Notes: generated by a model not told the origin, from the sequence alone. Shown: positions 43,533 through 52,199, counted from the stretch's first letter. The stretch is DNA of 64,000 bases from Streptosporangium subroseum (GCF_900188345.1 NZ_FZOD01000012.1:62001-126000); one strand, 5' to 3'. Program-made: numbers and translations.

Positions 43533-44642
43533 TCAGGACCCTCCTTCGGTCTGAGGGACGGAGCCGCTCTCGTAGAGGTGCTCGATGTTTGCGATGAGCC
43601 CCTCCAGGTTTTCGTAGGTGGGCGGCTCGACGACGTCCACCAGGTCACGGGCCACCGGGGCCCGGTGCTTGGCGACCAGGTCGGCGAAGGCCTTGGGGTC
43701 GGCGGTGCGGAAGCCGTGCTGCGCGGCGAGGCTCCGCAACTCGGGATCCTCGGTCAGCAGCCGCCCGACCTCGCTCGCCTGGGGGGTGAAGGGGACCAGC
43801 GTGTGCTTGCTCAGCACGGTCGGCGCGGGATAGAGCAGCCGCATATCCGGACGGATCGAGCCGTCGCCCGCGAACACGTGGGAGAGATACTGAGCCTCGT
43901 AGATCATGACCATCGGCGTTTTGCCCGACCCCATGACCAGGTAGTCGGTGAAGGGAGCCTCGGACGAGGACTGCGAGTAGCCCTGGTCCAGGAAGATCGG
44001 CGCCACCGCCCCGGCCACCTTGGGAATCTGGGCCGTGGTGGTGACCACGTCGTCGCCGTTGGCGACGTAGCCGGCCATCGCCAGGTACATCGCCGCGGAG
44101 TTGGAGGTCCTGACGTCGGTGGTGGTCATCAGCACCCGCTTGCGCGCCGGGTAGGTGGTGTTGCCGGGCAACCTGTCCCAGCGGGTGCCCTTGGCCACCA
44201 TGTCCAGATATTTCTCCATGTCGAACACCTGATAGCCCTGGCCTGAGTCGCGCACCAGCCCGGCTTTAGTCAATATGTCGACAATGGGCTTAAATGTCGC
44301 AATCGCCATGGGTGAGTAGAAGGGCGAGAAGGTCTGGGCGACCTTCCGATCCCGCTTGATCTTTTCGGCGGCGGGGAGGCTGGAGGGAAACGCGAACGCG
44401 TAGTCGTCGAGCTTGACCTCGGTCGCGATCTGCCGGGATCCGGCGGTGTCCACCTCGACCCGCAGCCCGTGTTTCTCGAACGCCGCGCGCACCCGGGGAT
44501 CGTCGAAGAACGGCTTCTTCTCCGAACCGATCACGCCTCGCACCGTGGCCGGGCCGTCGTCGCCCCCGTTGCCCAGGACGACCGCCACCACGACCACGGC
44601 GCCGAGGAGGAGTGCCAGGACGATACCGATGGACCGTTTCAC
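43533..44642 (-). CDS. Membrane-anchored substrate-binding-like protein
   Basis: 369 residues. The N-terminal hydrophobic helix RSIGIVLALLLGAVVVVAVV has no lipobox, so it is likely an uncleaved anchor. The rest resembles a periplasmic binding protein (VRGVIGSEKKPFFDDPRVRA; DYAFAFPSSLPAAEKIKRD). No permease or ABC ATPase is adjacent, so it is not a normal transporter component. It starts the four-gene TelA operon and may sense or present a ligand to the VWA/TelA partners (inference). Confidence 0.85.
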   Translation of the reverse strand: MKRSIGIVLALLLGAVVVVAVVLGNGGDDGPATVRGVIGSEKKPFFDDPRVRAAFEKHGLRVEVDTAGSRQIATEVKLDDYAFAFPSSLPAAEKIKRDRKVAQTFSPFYSPMAIATFKPIVDILTKAGLVRDSGQGYQVFDMEKYLDMVAKGTRWDRLPGNTTYPARKRVLMTTTDVRTSNSAAMYLAMAGYVANGDDVVTTTAQIPKVAGAVAPIFLDQGYSQSSSEAPFTDYLVMGSGKTPMVMIYEAQYLSHVFAGDGSIRPDMRLLYPAPTVLSKHTLVPFTPQASEVGRLLTEDPELRSLAAQHGFRTADPKAFADLVAKHRAPVARDLVDVVEPPTYENLEGLIANIEHLYESGSVPQTEGGS

Positions 44643-44889
44643 CGCACCCCACTCCCGTAAAAATCTTTCTGCTTGGAATTATGCGAGGGGAGGAAATGCG
44701 GTGCGCACCGAAGACCCGGGTACGCGACAAAGTTAAACGCCTGTTCATTAATTCGTCATTCGAAATGGGGCGGCCCATGCGATTGGGCTCACGGCCGGGC
44801 GGGTGGGGATGCCACGAGCCGTCCGGGAGACCTCGGGGTCGCCGCACCGGCCCGCCGGCCCGGCGAACTCCCCGAGGCCCCCGAGCCCG

Positions 44890-45765
44890 TCATCCCTCCG
44901 ATGGGACCGGGAACACCGTGAAAACACCGGCCAGCGGTCTCACGGCGGGGACGAGTGCGCGGGCGAGGGCAGGATCGGAGAACTTGACAAAGAAGGAACC
45001 CGTGAAGATTCCACCCGACGCGTGCTCCGGGTCGGAGAGCTTCATGAGTTTCAGGGCGTGGCCGGGGTCCTCGAAGTAGATCGTCTCCACTCCGGGCAGG
45101 TCCCGCAGCCGGGCGGCGATGGCCGCCTTCTCCTCCTCGGTGGCCGCCCCCGTCACTCCCGCACGCCTGCTCCGCTGGCACTCGGGGGCGTCCGAGAACA
45201 TGGGCTCTTTCCCGCACAGCGCGATTTCGGCGTCGGCCCTGCCCGCCCAGAAGGTCGTCGGGCCTCGCCACGCACCGGCGACGCCCGGCACCGACTTCAT
45301 CTTCTCGGCCACGGCGGGGAAGTCCTCGCTGCGGCGGAGCGTGCCCCGCAGGACATCGCCGACGGTGGCCGAAGACTGCACCGAGCGGTCCCCGATTCCT
45401 TCGTAGCTTCTGCGCCGCTCGTTGGACATCTCCTCGCCGCTCCGCACCTCGACCGACGTCACCTGGGGCAACGCCCGAAGCGCGGCCTCGGCCCCCTGTC
45501 CCTGCTCGACGGTCGCCTTGGCCATGCCGTCGCATCCGCACATGAACACCTCGAACCGGAGCGATGGGGAGAGCGCGACCTCGGGTGGAGGTTGGGGCAG
45601 CCAGGAACGCTCATACAGGTACCAGCCCCCGCCCGCGGCGAGGCCGAGCACCACCAGCACCGCGGCACAGGCGGCCAGCAGCCTGGTGTGCGCCGCCATC
45701 CAGGGACCGAGCCTCGGCTCGCGATCGGGACCGTCATCCCCGAAGGACAGCTCCTCTTGCTCCAT
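44890..45765 (-). CDS. FtsX extracellular-domain-like membrane protein
   Basis: About 291 residues. A short acidic cytoplasmic start is followed by one membrane helix (LLAACAAVLVVLGLAAGGGWYL), then two tandem domains that resemble the FtsX extracellular domain (RFEVFMCGCDGMAKATVEQG, then ALPQVTSVEVRSGEEM, and later LRDLPGVETIYFEDPGHALK). True FtsX has four membrane helices and pairs with FtsE; neither is present, so this is an orphan ECD protein. ATG 45765 is chosen; GTG 45771 is possible. Confidence 0.82.
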   Translation of the reverse strand: MEQEELSFGDDGPDREPRLGPWMAAHTRLLAACAAVLVVLGLAAGGGWYLYERSWLPQPPPEVALSPSLRFEVFMCGCDGMAKATVEQGQGAEAALRALPQVTSVEVRSGEEMSNERRRSYEGIGDRSVQSSATVGDVLRGTLRRSEDFPAVAEKMKSVPGVAGAWRGPTTFWAGRADAEIALCGKEPMFSDAPECQRSRRAGVTGAATEEEKAAIAARLRDLPGVETIYFEDPGHALKLMKLSDPEHASGGIFTGSFFVKFSDPALARALVPAVRPLAGVFTVFPVPSEG

Positions 45766-45771
45766 TCGCAC

Positions 45772-46111
45772 ACTATGGCGATTTTTTTAAGTTTCGGTCA
45801 AGTCGTCGGCCCACTCGTGGTGGCGGGTGCCATTGTCGAATCGTCATTGATTCCTGCGGTATTCGCGGAGGCACTCGACTGCCGACGTCGGTGTCCGGTC
45901 ATACCCGCATTCGTGAAGCAGTCAATGGTCACCTGCTTCCGCGTGCTACCACGCGCCTTTTCCGCCTGCTATCACAGTTTCGGGTCGCGGCCGGACAAGC
46001 GCCTCTTCCTCGTCCCCGCCTCGGGCCAGCCGCACTTTGATGCCCGAGAACCCCGCCGATATCAGGCGCCGGCTTGTTTCTCCTTTCTGAAATTCCTGAA
46101 GCGGTGCCGTC
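45772..46111. other. Intergenic region, no gene recognised
   Basis: About 340 bases between the FtsX-like and allophanate-hydrolase genes. A T-rich patch near 45780-45795 suggests the promoter of the FtsX-like gene. Nothing else is evident. Confidence 0.35.
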
Positions 46112-47980
46112 TTATATCGGGTCTGGCGCGGAGGCCCGTGAGAGGAGATAGTCCGGCCAGCTGCCGTGCCGGCTGATGTCGGTCGCCTCGTCGGCGGCGT
46201 AGGCCTCGCAGAGGAACCCGTGCGCCGTGCGCCCGCCGTCCAGCTGGACCGTGCCGAGGCTGAGAGGTGGGGCGATCCGGGTCAGCAGGGCGCCGAGCGC
46301 AGAAGGGCTCAGACCGTACAGCTCGACCTCGACGGGCACCCCGCCGGTGGCGACGCGGACCAGTCCGGGACGGGCCACCTCGCCGCCGTTCAGGGCGTAG
46401 AGGCGGTAGAGCGGAGCGGTCAGCGCGGTTCCCAGGCCGGTGGCTCCCAGCGCGGTGAGTTCGCCGTGCAGCGGCTGGCCGGAACGGTGCGCGCCGACCA
46501 CCGCGAGCACCGGCTGCGTGTCCGGGACATGGCCGGCAGGCGCGGCGGGTCCATCGTTCCGCGCGGACGAGGGGCCGGAACGGGTGGCGGGCTCATCGGT
46601 TCGCACGGACGAGCGGCCGGGAGGCGCGACGGGTCCTCCGGTCAGCGCGTGGAAGGCGGCGGCGGGTCCGGCCAGCAGTTCGTCGGAGCCCGCGGGACCC
46701 AGCAGGGTGATGCCGTGCGGCCGGCCGGTCGCCGTCCTCCCGGCGGGCACGGAGATCGCGGCGAGGTCGAGCAGGTTGGTGAACGTGGTGTAGTGCCCCA
46801 GGACGCCGTTGCGCTCGATCGGGTCATCGAGCATCTCCGCGACGGTGTAGGTCGTGGGCACGGTCGGAACCGCCAGCACGTCCATCGAGGCCCAGGCCTG
46901 CCTGGTCCGCGCGCGCAACGCCCGCAGCCGGTACAGCCCCTCGAAGGCGTCCACCGCGCTGAGGTCGCCGCCGTTGCTCAGCACCTTCAGGGTGACCGGA
47001 TGCACCCGGTCCGGGTTCCGGAAGACGAAGTCGCCGACCGCGGCGATCCTTTCGGCGAGCCACGGCCCGTCGTACAGCAGGCGCCCCACCGCGAGGAACG
47101 GATCGAGATCCACCGGGACCAGCCGATGCCCGAGGCCTGCGAGCCGTCGCACCGCCCCCTCGAAGGCCACCGCCGCAGCGGTGTCACCGAAGAACTCCGG
47201 GCTGTACGGCACCCCGATCCGCAGGGGCCGCGCCGCGGGCGGCACGGGCGAGGGCAGGGGAAGCACGCGCGACCAGGGGTCCGCGGGCTCCGGCCCGGCG
47301 ATGACGGACAGTACGGCCAGCCCGTCGGCGACCGACCGGGCGAAGACGCTGGGGCAGTCCAGCGACGCGCAGGCGGGCACCACGCCGAGCGTGCTGACCA
47401 GACCCCGGCTCGGCTTGACCCCGACGGTCCCGGTGAGCGCGGCGGGCACCCGGCCGGACCCCGCCGTGTCCGTGCCGATCGCGAACGTGACCAGCCCGGC
47501 GCCCACCGCCACCGCCGAACCCGAACTGGACCCGCCCGAGATCAGTCCCGGCACCAGCGGTGACTCGCAGGCGCCGTACGGGCTGCGGGTGCCGGACAGG
47601 CCGGTGGCGAACTGGTCCAGATTGGTCTTGCCGACGAGCAGGGCGCCCGCCGCCAGCAGCCGGTCCACCAGCGGCGCGCTCCGGTCCGGGACGTAGGCGT
47701 AGTCCGGGCAGGCGGCGGTGGTGGGCAACCCGGCCACGTCCACGTTGTCCTTGACCGCGAAGGGGACGCCGTAGAGCGGTGGGCGGGAGTGCGGGTCCGG
47801 CCACCGCAGGGCCAGGGCGGCCGCGTCGCCGAGGAGGTCCGCGGCCGGTCGCAGGGTGATCCATACGTGGTCGTCGCCCCGGGCCGCGATCCGCCCGAGC
47901 ACCTCCTCGGCGACGTCCGCGGGGCACGCCGACCCGGTGCGGTATCGGTGGGTCAGACCGTCCAGATCAAGTGGGGTCAT
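46112..47980 (-). CDS. atzF: Allophanate hydrolase
   Basis: 622 residues from MTPLDLDGLTHRYR. It cleaves allophanate to ammonia and CO2. The amidase-signature catalytic set is complete: K77 in FAVKDNVD, serines at 151-153 in GGSSSGSA and nucleophile S175 in DTAGSGR. A C-terminal domain of about 125 residues (PVLAVVGAHRSGQPLHGELT) is typical of AtzF/DUR1. The two domains are joined by a linker of 14-residue repeats. AGGAAAGG precedes ATG 47980. It is last in a probable biuret-degradation operon. Confidence 0.93.
   Translation of the reverse strand: MTPLDLDGLTHRYRTGSACPADVAEEVLGRIAARGDDHVWITLRPAADLLGDAAALALRWPDPHSRPPLYGVPFAVKDNVDVAGLPTTAACPDYAYVPDRSAPLVDRLLAAGALLVGKTNLDQFATGLSGTRSPYGACESPLVPGLISGGSSSGSAVAVGAGLVTFAIGTDTAGSGRVPAALTGTVGVKPSRGLVSTLGVVPACASLDCPSVFARSVADGLAVLSVIAGPEPADPWSRVLPLPSPVPPAARPLRIGVPYSPEFFGDTAAAVAFEGAVRRLAGLGHRLVPVDLDPFLAVGRLLYDGPWLAERIAAVGDFVFRNPDRVHPVTLKVLSNGGDLSAVDAFEGLYRLRALRARTRQAWASMDVLAVPTVPTTYTVAEMLDDPIERNGVLGHYTTFTNLLDLAAISVPAGRTATGRPHGITLLGPAGSDELLAGPAAAFHALTGGPVAPPGRSSVRTDEPATRSGPSSARNDGPAAPAGHVPDTQPVLAVVGAHRSGQPLHGELTALGATGLGTALTAPLYRLYALNGGEVARPGLVRVATGGVPVEVELYGLSPSALGALLTRIAPPLSLGTVQLDGGRTAHGFLCEAYAADEATDISRHGSWPDYLLSRASAPDPI
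46531..46642. repeat. Tandem repeat encoding the allophanate hydrolase linker
   Basis: Two to three diverged units of about 42 bp (14 residues), e.g. SSVRTDEPATRSGP and SSARNDGPAAPAG on the minus strand, between the amidase and C-terminal domains. Confidence 0.6.
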
Positions 47981-48059
47981 GTGCCTTTCCTGTGTTCGGC
48001 CTGCCCGGCGGTTCCTGCTGCAGCGCGTGGGCCGCAGTCCCACGGACCCGCCGGCCTGC

Positions 48060-48195
48060 GGCTCGCGCTCACGAGGCCGTGGCTCGTGTTCACGAGTTCG
48101 CGGGACGCGTTTCGCGAACCCGTGAGGCTGCGGCCCGCGTTCACGGGGCCGCGGGGTGCGGTTCGGAGTCCATGGGGCTGCGGCCCGCGTTCACG
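48060..48195. repeat. Degenerate repeats between permease and allophanate hydrolase
   Basis: GGCTGCGGCCCGCGTTCACG occurs exactly at 48126-48145 and 48176-48195 (50-bp period). Related copies lie at about 48054-48075 and 48076-48096. The copy at 48176 includes the permease stop codon. Confidence 0.75.
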
Positions 48196-49783
48196 ACGCG
48201 GCGGGGGCTTCCACCGGGGCGGGTTCCGCGACGGTCTGCTCGTTCTTCACCGGCTCGGCCTTCCTGGGTCCGAGGAAGGCGAAGGCGAGGAGGACCAGCC
48301 CGGCGAAGAGATAACCCAGCGAGACCTGGTCGTTGGCGTTCCACTCGACCCTCTCGCCGTGGATCAGGCCGACGAAGGCCAGCGCCGCGCCGGTGAAGGC
48401 GTAGCCGGCGGCCCACACGAACGATCGGTCGATGATGAAGGCGGTGATCGAGCCGAGCACCAGCCCGGCCAGTACGGCGCCGCCGCCGAGCAGGGCCGTC
48501 CCCTCGTAGACCGTCCCGCTCTGCGCGATGGTGGCGTACCCGACCTCTCTCGCGGTGGTGCCCGCCGCGGCCAGGGCGTTGTCCATGTAGCCCTGCGCCC
48601 AGGAGGCGATGTTGGGGATGATGGCCATCACCACGGCCACCGCGTGCGCCTTGGGCACCGACTGGAAGGCCTGGGCGCCGATGAGCAGCCCGATGTAGAG
48701 CAGGATCGGCACGATCGCCGGTGCTGGCAGCACCGCGCCGAGCAGTGCGAACATACCGAGGAAGCAGAACAGCGCGATGACGACGCCGCTGGCCATCGAG
48801 TAGCTGGTACGGCCGCCCGCCGACTTCCAGCCCGGGTGGCCGATGTAGACGGCGGGCGGGAACGGCGAGCCGAGCATCGAGCCGACCACCGCGCCCGCAC
48901 CGTCCGCCAGCAGCACCGACCGCAGGTTGAACGAGTCGCCCGCCGCGGCGGCGCTCTCCACGTTGCTCATGCCCTCGGTGAAGTTGTAGATGCCCAGGGG
49001 GATCGCGGTGGCCAGTAGCGGCGAGACCTGACTCAGCCCGTCGAGCAGCCGGTCGATGTTCAGCGACGGCAGGCTCACCGCGATGTTCTCGGCGGCGGCA
49101 CCGACGTCGGCGGGGTTCATGTAGCCGCCCGCCCAGGCGATCGCGGTGCCGACCAGGAGCGCGGCCAGTCCGACCGGGATGTTGCCGGGCAGCTTCAGGT
49201 CGGTGAAGAAGCCGACCAGGATGATCATGAGCACCGGCAGTGCGATCCAGGCCGCCTCCCACATCTGGGCCGCGGGCCGCATCGAGATGAAGGCGATCGA
49301 GATGCCCGCCAGGGTGCCGAGCATGGCGGCTCGCGGGGTGAAGCGGCGGATGTACGGTCCCACGAAGGCGCCGATCAGCACGATGACGCCGATGATGAAG
49401 CTCCAGGCCAGCCCCGCCGCCCAGGCCTGCAGGGGGTTCTTGGTGGCGAGATAGGTGGGCAGCATGATCACGAAGACGACGATGAACATGTGCGGGACGC
49501 TGGGGCCGTACGGCATCGCGCACACGTCGTCGCGGCCCTCGCGGCGGGCCAGCCGCCGGGCCAGATAGGTGTAGTACAGGTTGCCGATCAGGAGCTGTAT
49601 GCCCATGGCCGGGAGGATGACGCCGAAGACGTCCGAGCCGGGCAGGTGCACGACGCCGAGGCAGAGGCCGCTCAGCACCAGCACGTTGACCATCACGTTG
49701 AAGGCGAGTCCGAAGAAGGCGTTGGTGTCCCCGCCGACCCACCAGGGCAGTTTGAGTCGGGCGGGGCCGGTTGTCGTGGTCAT
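48191..49783 (-). CDS. NCS2-type xanthine/uracil permease-like transporter
   Basis: 530 residues and about 12-14 membrane segments. It matches the xanthine/uracil permease superfamily (WWVGGDTNAFFGLAFNVMVN at the start, IGIYNFTEGMSNVESAAAAG mid-protein, with NESAs-like SNVESAAAAGD). The alanine/glutamate-rich tail is cytoplasmic. It lies 3 bp after the cysteine-hydrolase gene and precedes allophanate hydrolase, so biuret, cyanurate or a similar small nitrogen compound is a likely cargo (inference). Confidence 0.88.
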   Translation of the reverse strand: MTTTTGPARLKLPWWVGGDTNAFFGLAFNVMVNVLVLSGLCLGVVHLPGSDVFGVILPAMGIQLLIGNLYYTYLARRLARREGRDDVCAMPYGPSVPHMFIVVFVIMLPTYLATKNPLQAWAAGLAWSFIIGVIVLIGAFVGPYIRRFTPRAAMLGTLAGISIAFISMRPAAQMWEAAWIALPVLMIILVGFFTDLKLPGNIPVGLAALLVGTAIAWAGGYMNPADVGAAAENIAVSLPSLNIDRLLDGLSQVSPLLATAIPLGIYNFTEGMSNVESAAAAGDSFNLRSVLLADGAGAVVGSMLGSPFPPAVYIGHPGWKSAGGRTSYSMASGVVIALFCFLGMFALLGAVLPAPAIVPILLYIGLLIGAQAFQSVPKAHAVAVVMAIIPNIASWAQGYMDNALAAAGTTAREVGYATIAQSGTVYEGTALLGGGAVLAGLVLGSITAFIIDRSFVWAAGYAFTGAALAFVGLIHGERVEWNANDQVSLGYLFAGLVLLAFAFLGPRKAEPVKNEQTVAEPAPVEAPAAS

Positions 49784-49786
49784 TGG

Positions 49787-50467
49787 TCAGCTCCGCGCTT
49801 CGAGTGCCTTGAGATAGTTTCCGGAGGGGGCGACCCAGCCGAAGATCCCGCCCTGAGCGGCGATCATTTCGAGCCCGTATCGCTGGAACTCGGCGAAGTA
49901 CGAGCCCACGCAGTCGGACAGCACCAGGCACTCGTAACCCCGGTCGTTCGCCTCGCGAACGGTGGTGTGCACGCACACCTCGGTCGTGACGCCGGTGACG
50001 ATCAGGCTGCGGATCCCTCTCGCCCGCAGAACCCGCTCCAGGTCGGTGGCGTAGAAGGCGCCCTTGCCCGGCTTGTCGAGGACGAGTTCGCCGTCGGCGG
50101 GGGCCAGTTCGTCGATGATGTCGTGGCCGTACTCACCCCGGATCAGGATCCGTCCCTTGGGACCGGGGTCTCCGATGCGCAGTGACGGCGCACCGCGACC
50201 GAGCTTGGCGGGCGGGCAGTCGGACAGGTCGGGCAGATGCCCCTCGCGGGTGTGGATGACGGTCATCCCGGCCTTCCGGGTGGCGGCCAGGACCTCCTGG
50301 AGCGGCGGGATCACCCGCCGGAGCATGGCCACGTCGTTGCCCAGGGTCTCCCCGAAACCCCCGGGCTCGACGAAGTCCCGTTGCATGTCGATGAGGAGTA
50401 GGGCGGTGTGTTGCGGGTCGAATCCGTAGATGTACGGCTCGGCCTCGACGGCAAGCGGATCGGACAC
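49787..50467 (-). CDS. biuH: Biuret hydrolase-like cysteine hydrolase (isochorismatase fold)
   Basis: 226 residues. The isochorismatase-like catalytic triad is present: D27 in [10 protein letters not shown]135 in DKPGKGAFY and C165 in [12 protein letters not shown], with the cis-peptide VT preceding it. Spacing is close to that of characterised biuret hydrolase BiuH, which converts biuret to allophanate and ammonia. The downstream allophanate hydrolase on the same transcript gives the next step. Ureidoacrylate or other ureido-amide hydrolase activity is the alternative. Confidence 0.82.
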   Translation of the reverse strand: MSDPLAVEAEPYIYGFDPQHTALLLIDMQRDFVEPGGFGETLGNDVAMLRRVIPPLQEVLAATRKAGMTVIHTREGHLPDLSDCPPAKLGRGAPSLRIGDPGPKGRILIRGEYGHDIIDELAPADGELVLDKPGKGAFYATDLERVLRARGIRSLIVTGVTTEVCVHTTVREANDRGYECLVLSDCVGSYFAEFQRYGLEMIAAQGGIFGWVAPSGNYLKALEARS

Positions 50468-50497
50468 GGGTGACTCCGTTCCTCAGGTCCTCCTTTT

Positions 50498-50512
50498 GTC
50501 GATTGTCGACAG
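50498..50512. promoter_or_regulatory. Inverted repeat before the biuret-hydrolase-like gene
   Basis: TGTCGA-TTG-TCGACA, perfect 6-bp arms, 31 bp before the biuH-like start. Short palindromes of this kind are typical targets of FCD-type GntR regulators such as the one encoded just upstream. Confidence 0.5.
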
Positions 50513-50630
50513 AATTATGTCGATCGCCCTTTCCTCCCGTTACACCTGTGTTAGCTGCCGTCACTCCCCGCTTGGTCGCGGCCCGTCCCGGGCCGGTCGG
50601 CGCCGCGGTGGGTCAGCCGACAGCGGTGGA

Positions 50631-51278
50631 TCAACCGATGTAGGTGCGTGCGCCGTGCCGGGAGAGAGCGTCGAGAACGATGGCCGGGTCGCCGGAGGCG
50701 ATGGCGTCGAAGAGCCGCCGATGCCGCTCCACCCCTTCGGACGGGGCACGCTGCTCGGCCTCCCTGCGCAGGTTCGCGGCCATGTAGAGCTGCAGTTTCA
50801 GGATGACCGGTTCGTACGCCATCAGCAGCTGGCGATGACCCGCCAGCGTGACCAGCGCGAGGTGGAAACGCCGGTGCGCCTCATTCTCGCTGAGCGGGTC
50901 GTCCGCCCGCACCGCGGACGCCATGCCCTCCAGGGCCTGGGCCAGCCCGGTCAGACTGTGTGCTCCGGGAAGGGGCAGTGCGATCTCGACCGCATAGCGC
51001 TCCAGCACGTCGCGCAGCCCGAAAAGCTCGTCCACGTCCTCCCGGGACAGCTCGGTGACCCGAACCCCTCGCCGGGGCAGGTGCTCCACCAGTCCCTGCT
51101 GCCCGAGCGAACGCAGTGCCTCGCGCAACGGAGCCCGGCTGATGCCGAACCGCTGGGTGAGCTGTTCCTCGATCAGCCGCTCACCCGGTGCGAGGGCGCC
51201 GGAGAGGATCTCGTGACGGAGCCGTCGCACGGAGAGCTCAACGAGGCTGGGGTGTTCCAGCACTTCGTCCGGTTCCAC
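50631..51278 (-). CDS. GntR-family regulator, FadR/FCD subgroup
   Basis: 215 residues. The N-terminal winged helix LSVRRLRHEILSGALAPGER and QRFGISRAPLREALRSLGQQ is typical of GntR. The C-terminal FCD domain contains metal-ligand histidines (EAHRRFHLALVTLAGH, later VERHRRLFDAI). It precedes the cysteine hydrolase on the same strand and likely controls the biuret operon. A 15-bp palindrome between the two genes is a candidate site. Confidence 0.9.
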   Translation of the reverse strand: MEPDEVLEHPSLVELSVRRLRHEILSGALAPGERLIEEQLTQRFGISRAPLREALRSLGQQGLVEHLPRRGVRVTELSREDVDELFGLRDVLERYAVEIALPLPGAHSLTGLAQALEGMASAVRADDPLSENEAHRRFHLALVTLAGHRQLLMAYEPVILKLQLYMAANLRREAEQRAPSEGVERHRRLFDAIASGDPAIVLDALSRHGARTYIG

Positions 51279-51455
51279 CCGTCCAGCTCCTCTCGCCGTT
51301 GGGACAACTCTCTCAGAGATCGCGAGAGTTCCCGCGCCCGGGATGGCGACCCTGTTCCCCGTACGGCGGATGTCACATGCGGGGACAGGCCGGAGGAGCG
51401 ACGGTGTCCCTCGTGCTGCCGGTTCCGGCGCGCCGTACGGATTACGCGGAGGGGG

Positions 51456-52199
51456 TCACGTGCGGAACCGGCCGTAGCCGCCCCTGAAGAACACCAGCGG
51501 CCCGCCGTCGCCGTGGACGCCGAGGTCGTGAACCCTGGCGACGACGATGACATGGTCACCCGCCGGGTGCTCCGCCTCGATCGAGCAGTCGATCCAGGCC
51601 AGGGCATCACTGATCATCGGGTTGCCGCCGGGGGACTTGGTCCACTCCAGGCCGGCGAACTTGTCGCCGCCCTTGCTCGCGAGCGCCGCGCAGACCGACT
51701 GCTGGTGCTCGGCGAGCACATTGACCGTCTGGGTCCTGGCGGCACGCAGGCGTGGCCAGCTCGTGCTGGTGTGCGCCACGCAGAAGGCGACCAGCGGCGG
51801 GTCCAGCGAGACCGAGGTGAAGGAGTTGGCCGCCAGGCCGCACGGCTCGCCGTTGTCGGGGTCGATGGCGGTGATGGCCACGATGCCGGTGGCGAAGTGG
51901 CCGAGCACGGTGCGGAATCGCCGACCGTCCACGGGCGGGGCGGAAGACTCGGCATGGGGGCCGGTGCGGCCACCGTCCACGGGCGGGGCGGAGGAGTCGG
52001 CGTGGAGGTCGGTGCGGCCACCGTCCACGGACTGGGCGGAGGAGTCGGCAGGGGGGCCGGTACGGCTTTCGGCTCCGTCGGGCCGGCCTGGGGGAAGGCC
52101 GCTGTGCATGGCGACTCCGTTGACGGTGATGCCGTGCCCGTTCGAGGTGACGTGTGGGTGACCACAGATCTCCGGCAACCGGGCCGCGTGGGTGCCCAT
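51456..52199 (-). CDS. Flavin reductase-like protein with a repeat-built N-terminal extension
   Basis: 247 residues from MGTHAARLPE (AGGTG five bases upstream). Residues 94-247 are a flavin-reductase-like FMN-binding barrel (RRFRTVLGHFATGIVAIT, CGLAANSFTSVSLDPPLVAF, then GGYGRF), as in reductase partners of two-component monooxygenases. The preceding residues about 46-93 are three 16-residue repeats ending SSAPPVDGG. A start at M31 is possible. No monooxygenase partner is adjacent. The upstream region carries the ACCAAGCGCTTGCTA site. Confidence 0.85.
   Translation of the reverse strand: MGTHAARLPEICGHPHVTSNGHGITVNGVAMHSGLPPGRPDGAESRTGPPADSSAQSVDGGRTDLHADSSAPPVDGGRTGPHAESSAPPVDGRRFRTVLGHFATGIVAITAIDPDNGEPCGLAANSFTSVSLDPPLVAFCVAHTSTSWPRLRAARTQTVNVLAEHQQSVCAALASKGGDKFAGLEWTKSPGGNPMISDALAWIDCSIEAEHPAGDHVIVVARVHDLGVHGDGGPLVFFRGGYGRFRT
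51925..52068. repeat. Three-copy 48-bp tandem repeat inside the flavin reductase gene
   Basis: Units begin at 51925, 51973 and 52021 with exact 48-bp spacing and keep the reading frame (16 residues). The consensus begins CCGTCCACGGGCGGGGCGGA. Copies differ at several positions. Confidence 0.9.

Noticed and set aside
40760..44642. A canonical ABC importer based on the two binding-protein-like genes
   Set aside because: No permease or ATPase in the cluster; TelA and the VWA domain define another kind of system.
44890..45765. A complete FtsE-FtsX system
   Set aside because: Only one membrane helix and no ATPase gene; only the extracellular domain type is present.
48141..49976. Long frame overlapping the permease gene in another frame
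   Set aside because: Arginine-rich composition and no motifs, while the permease frame has clear membrane helices.
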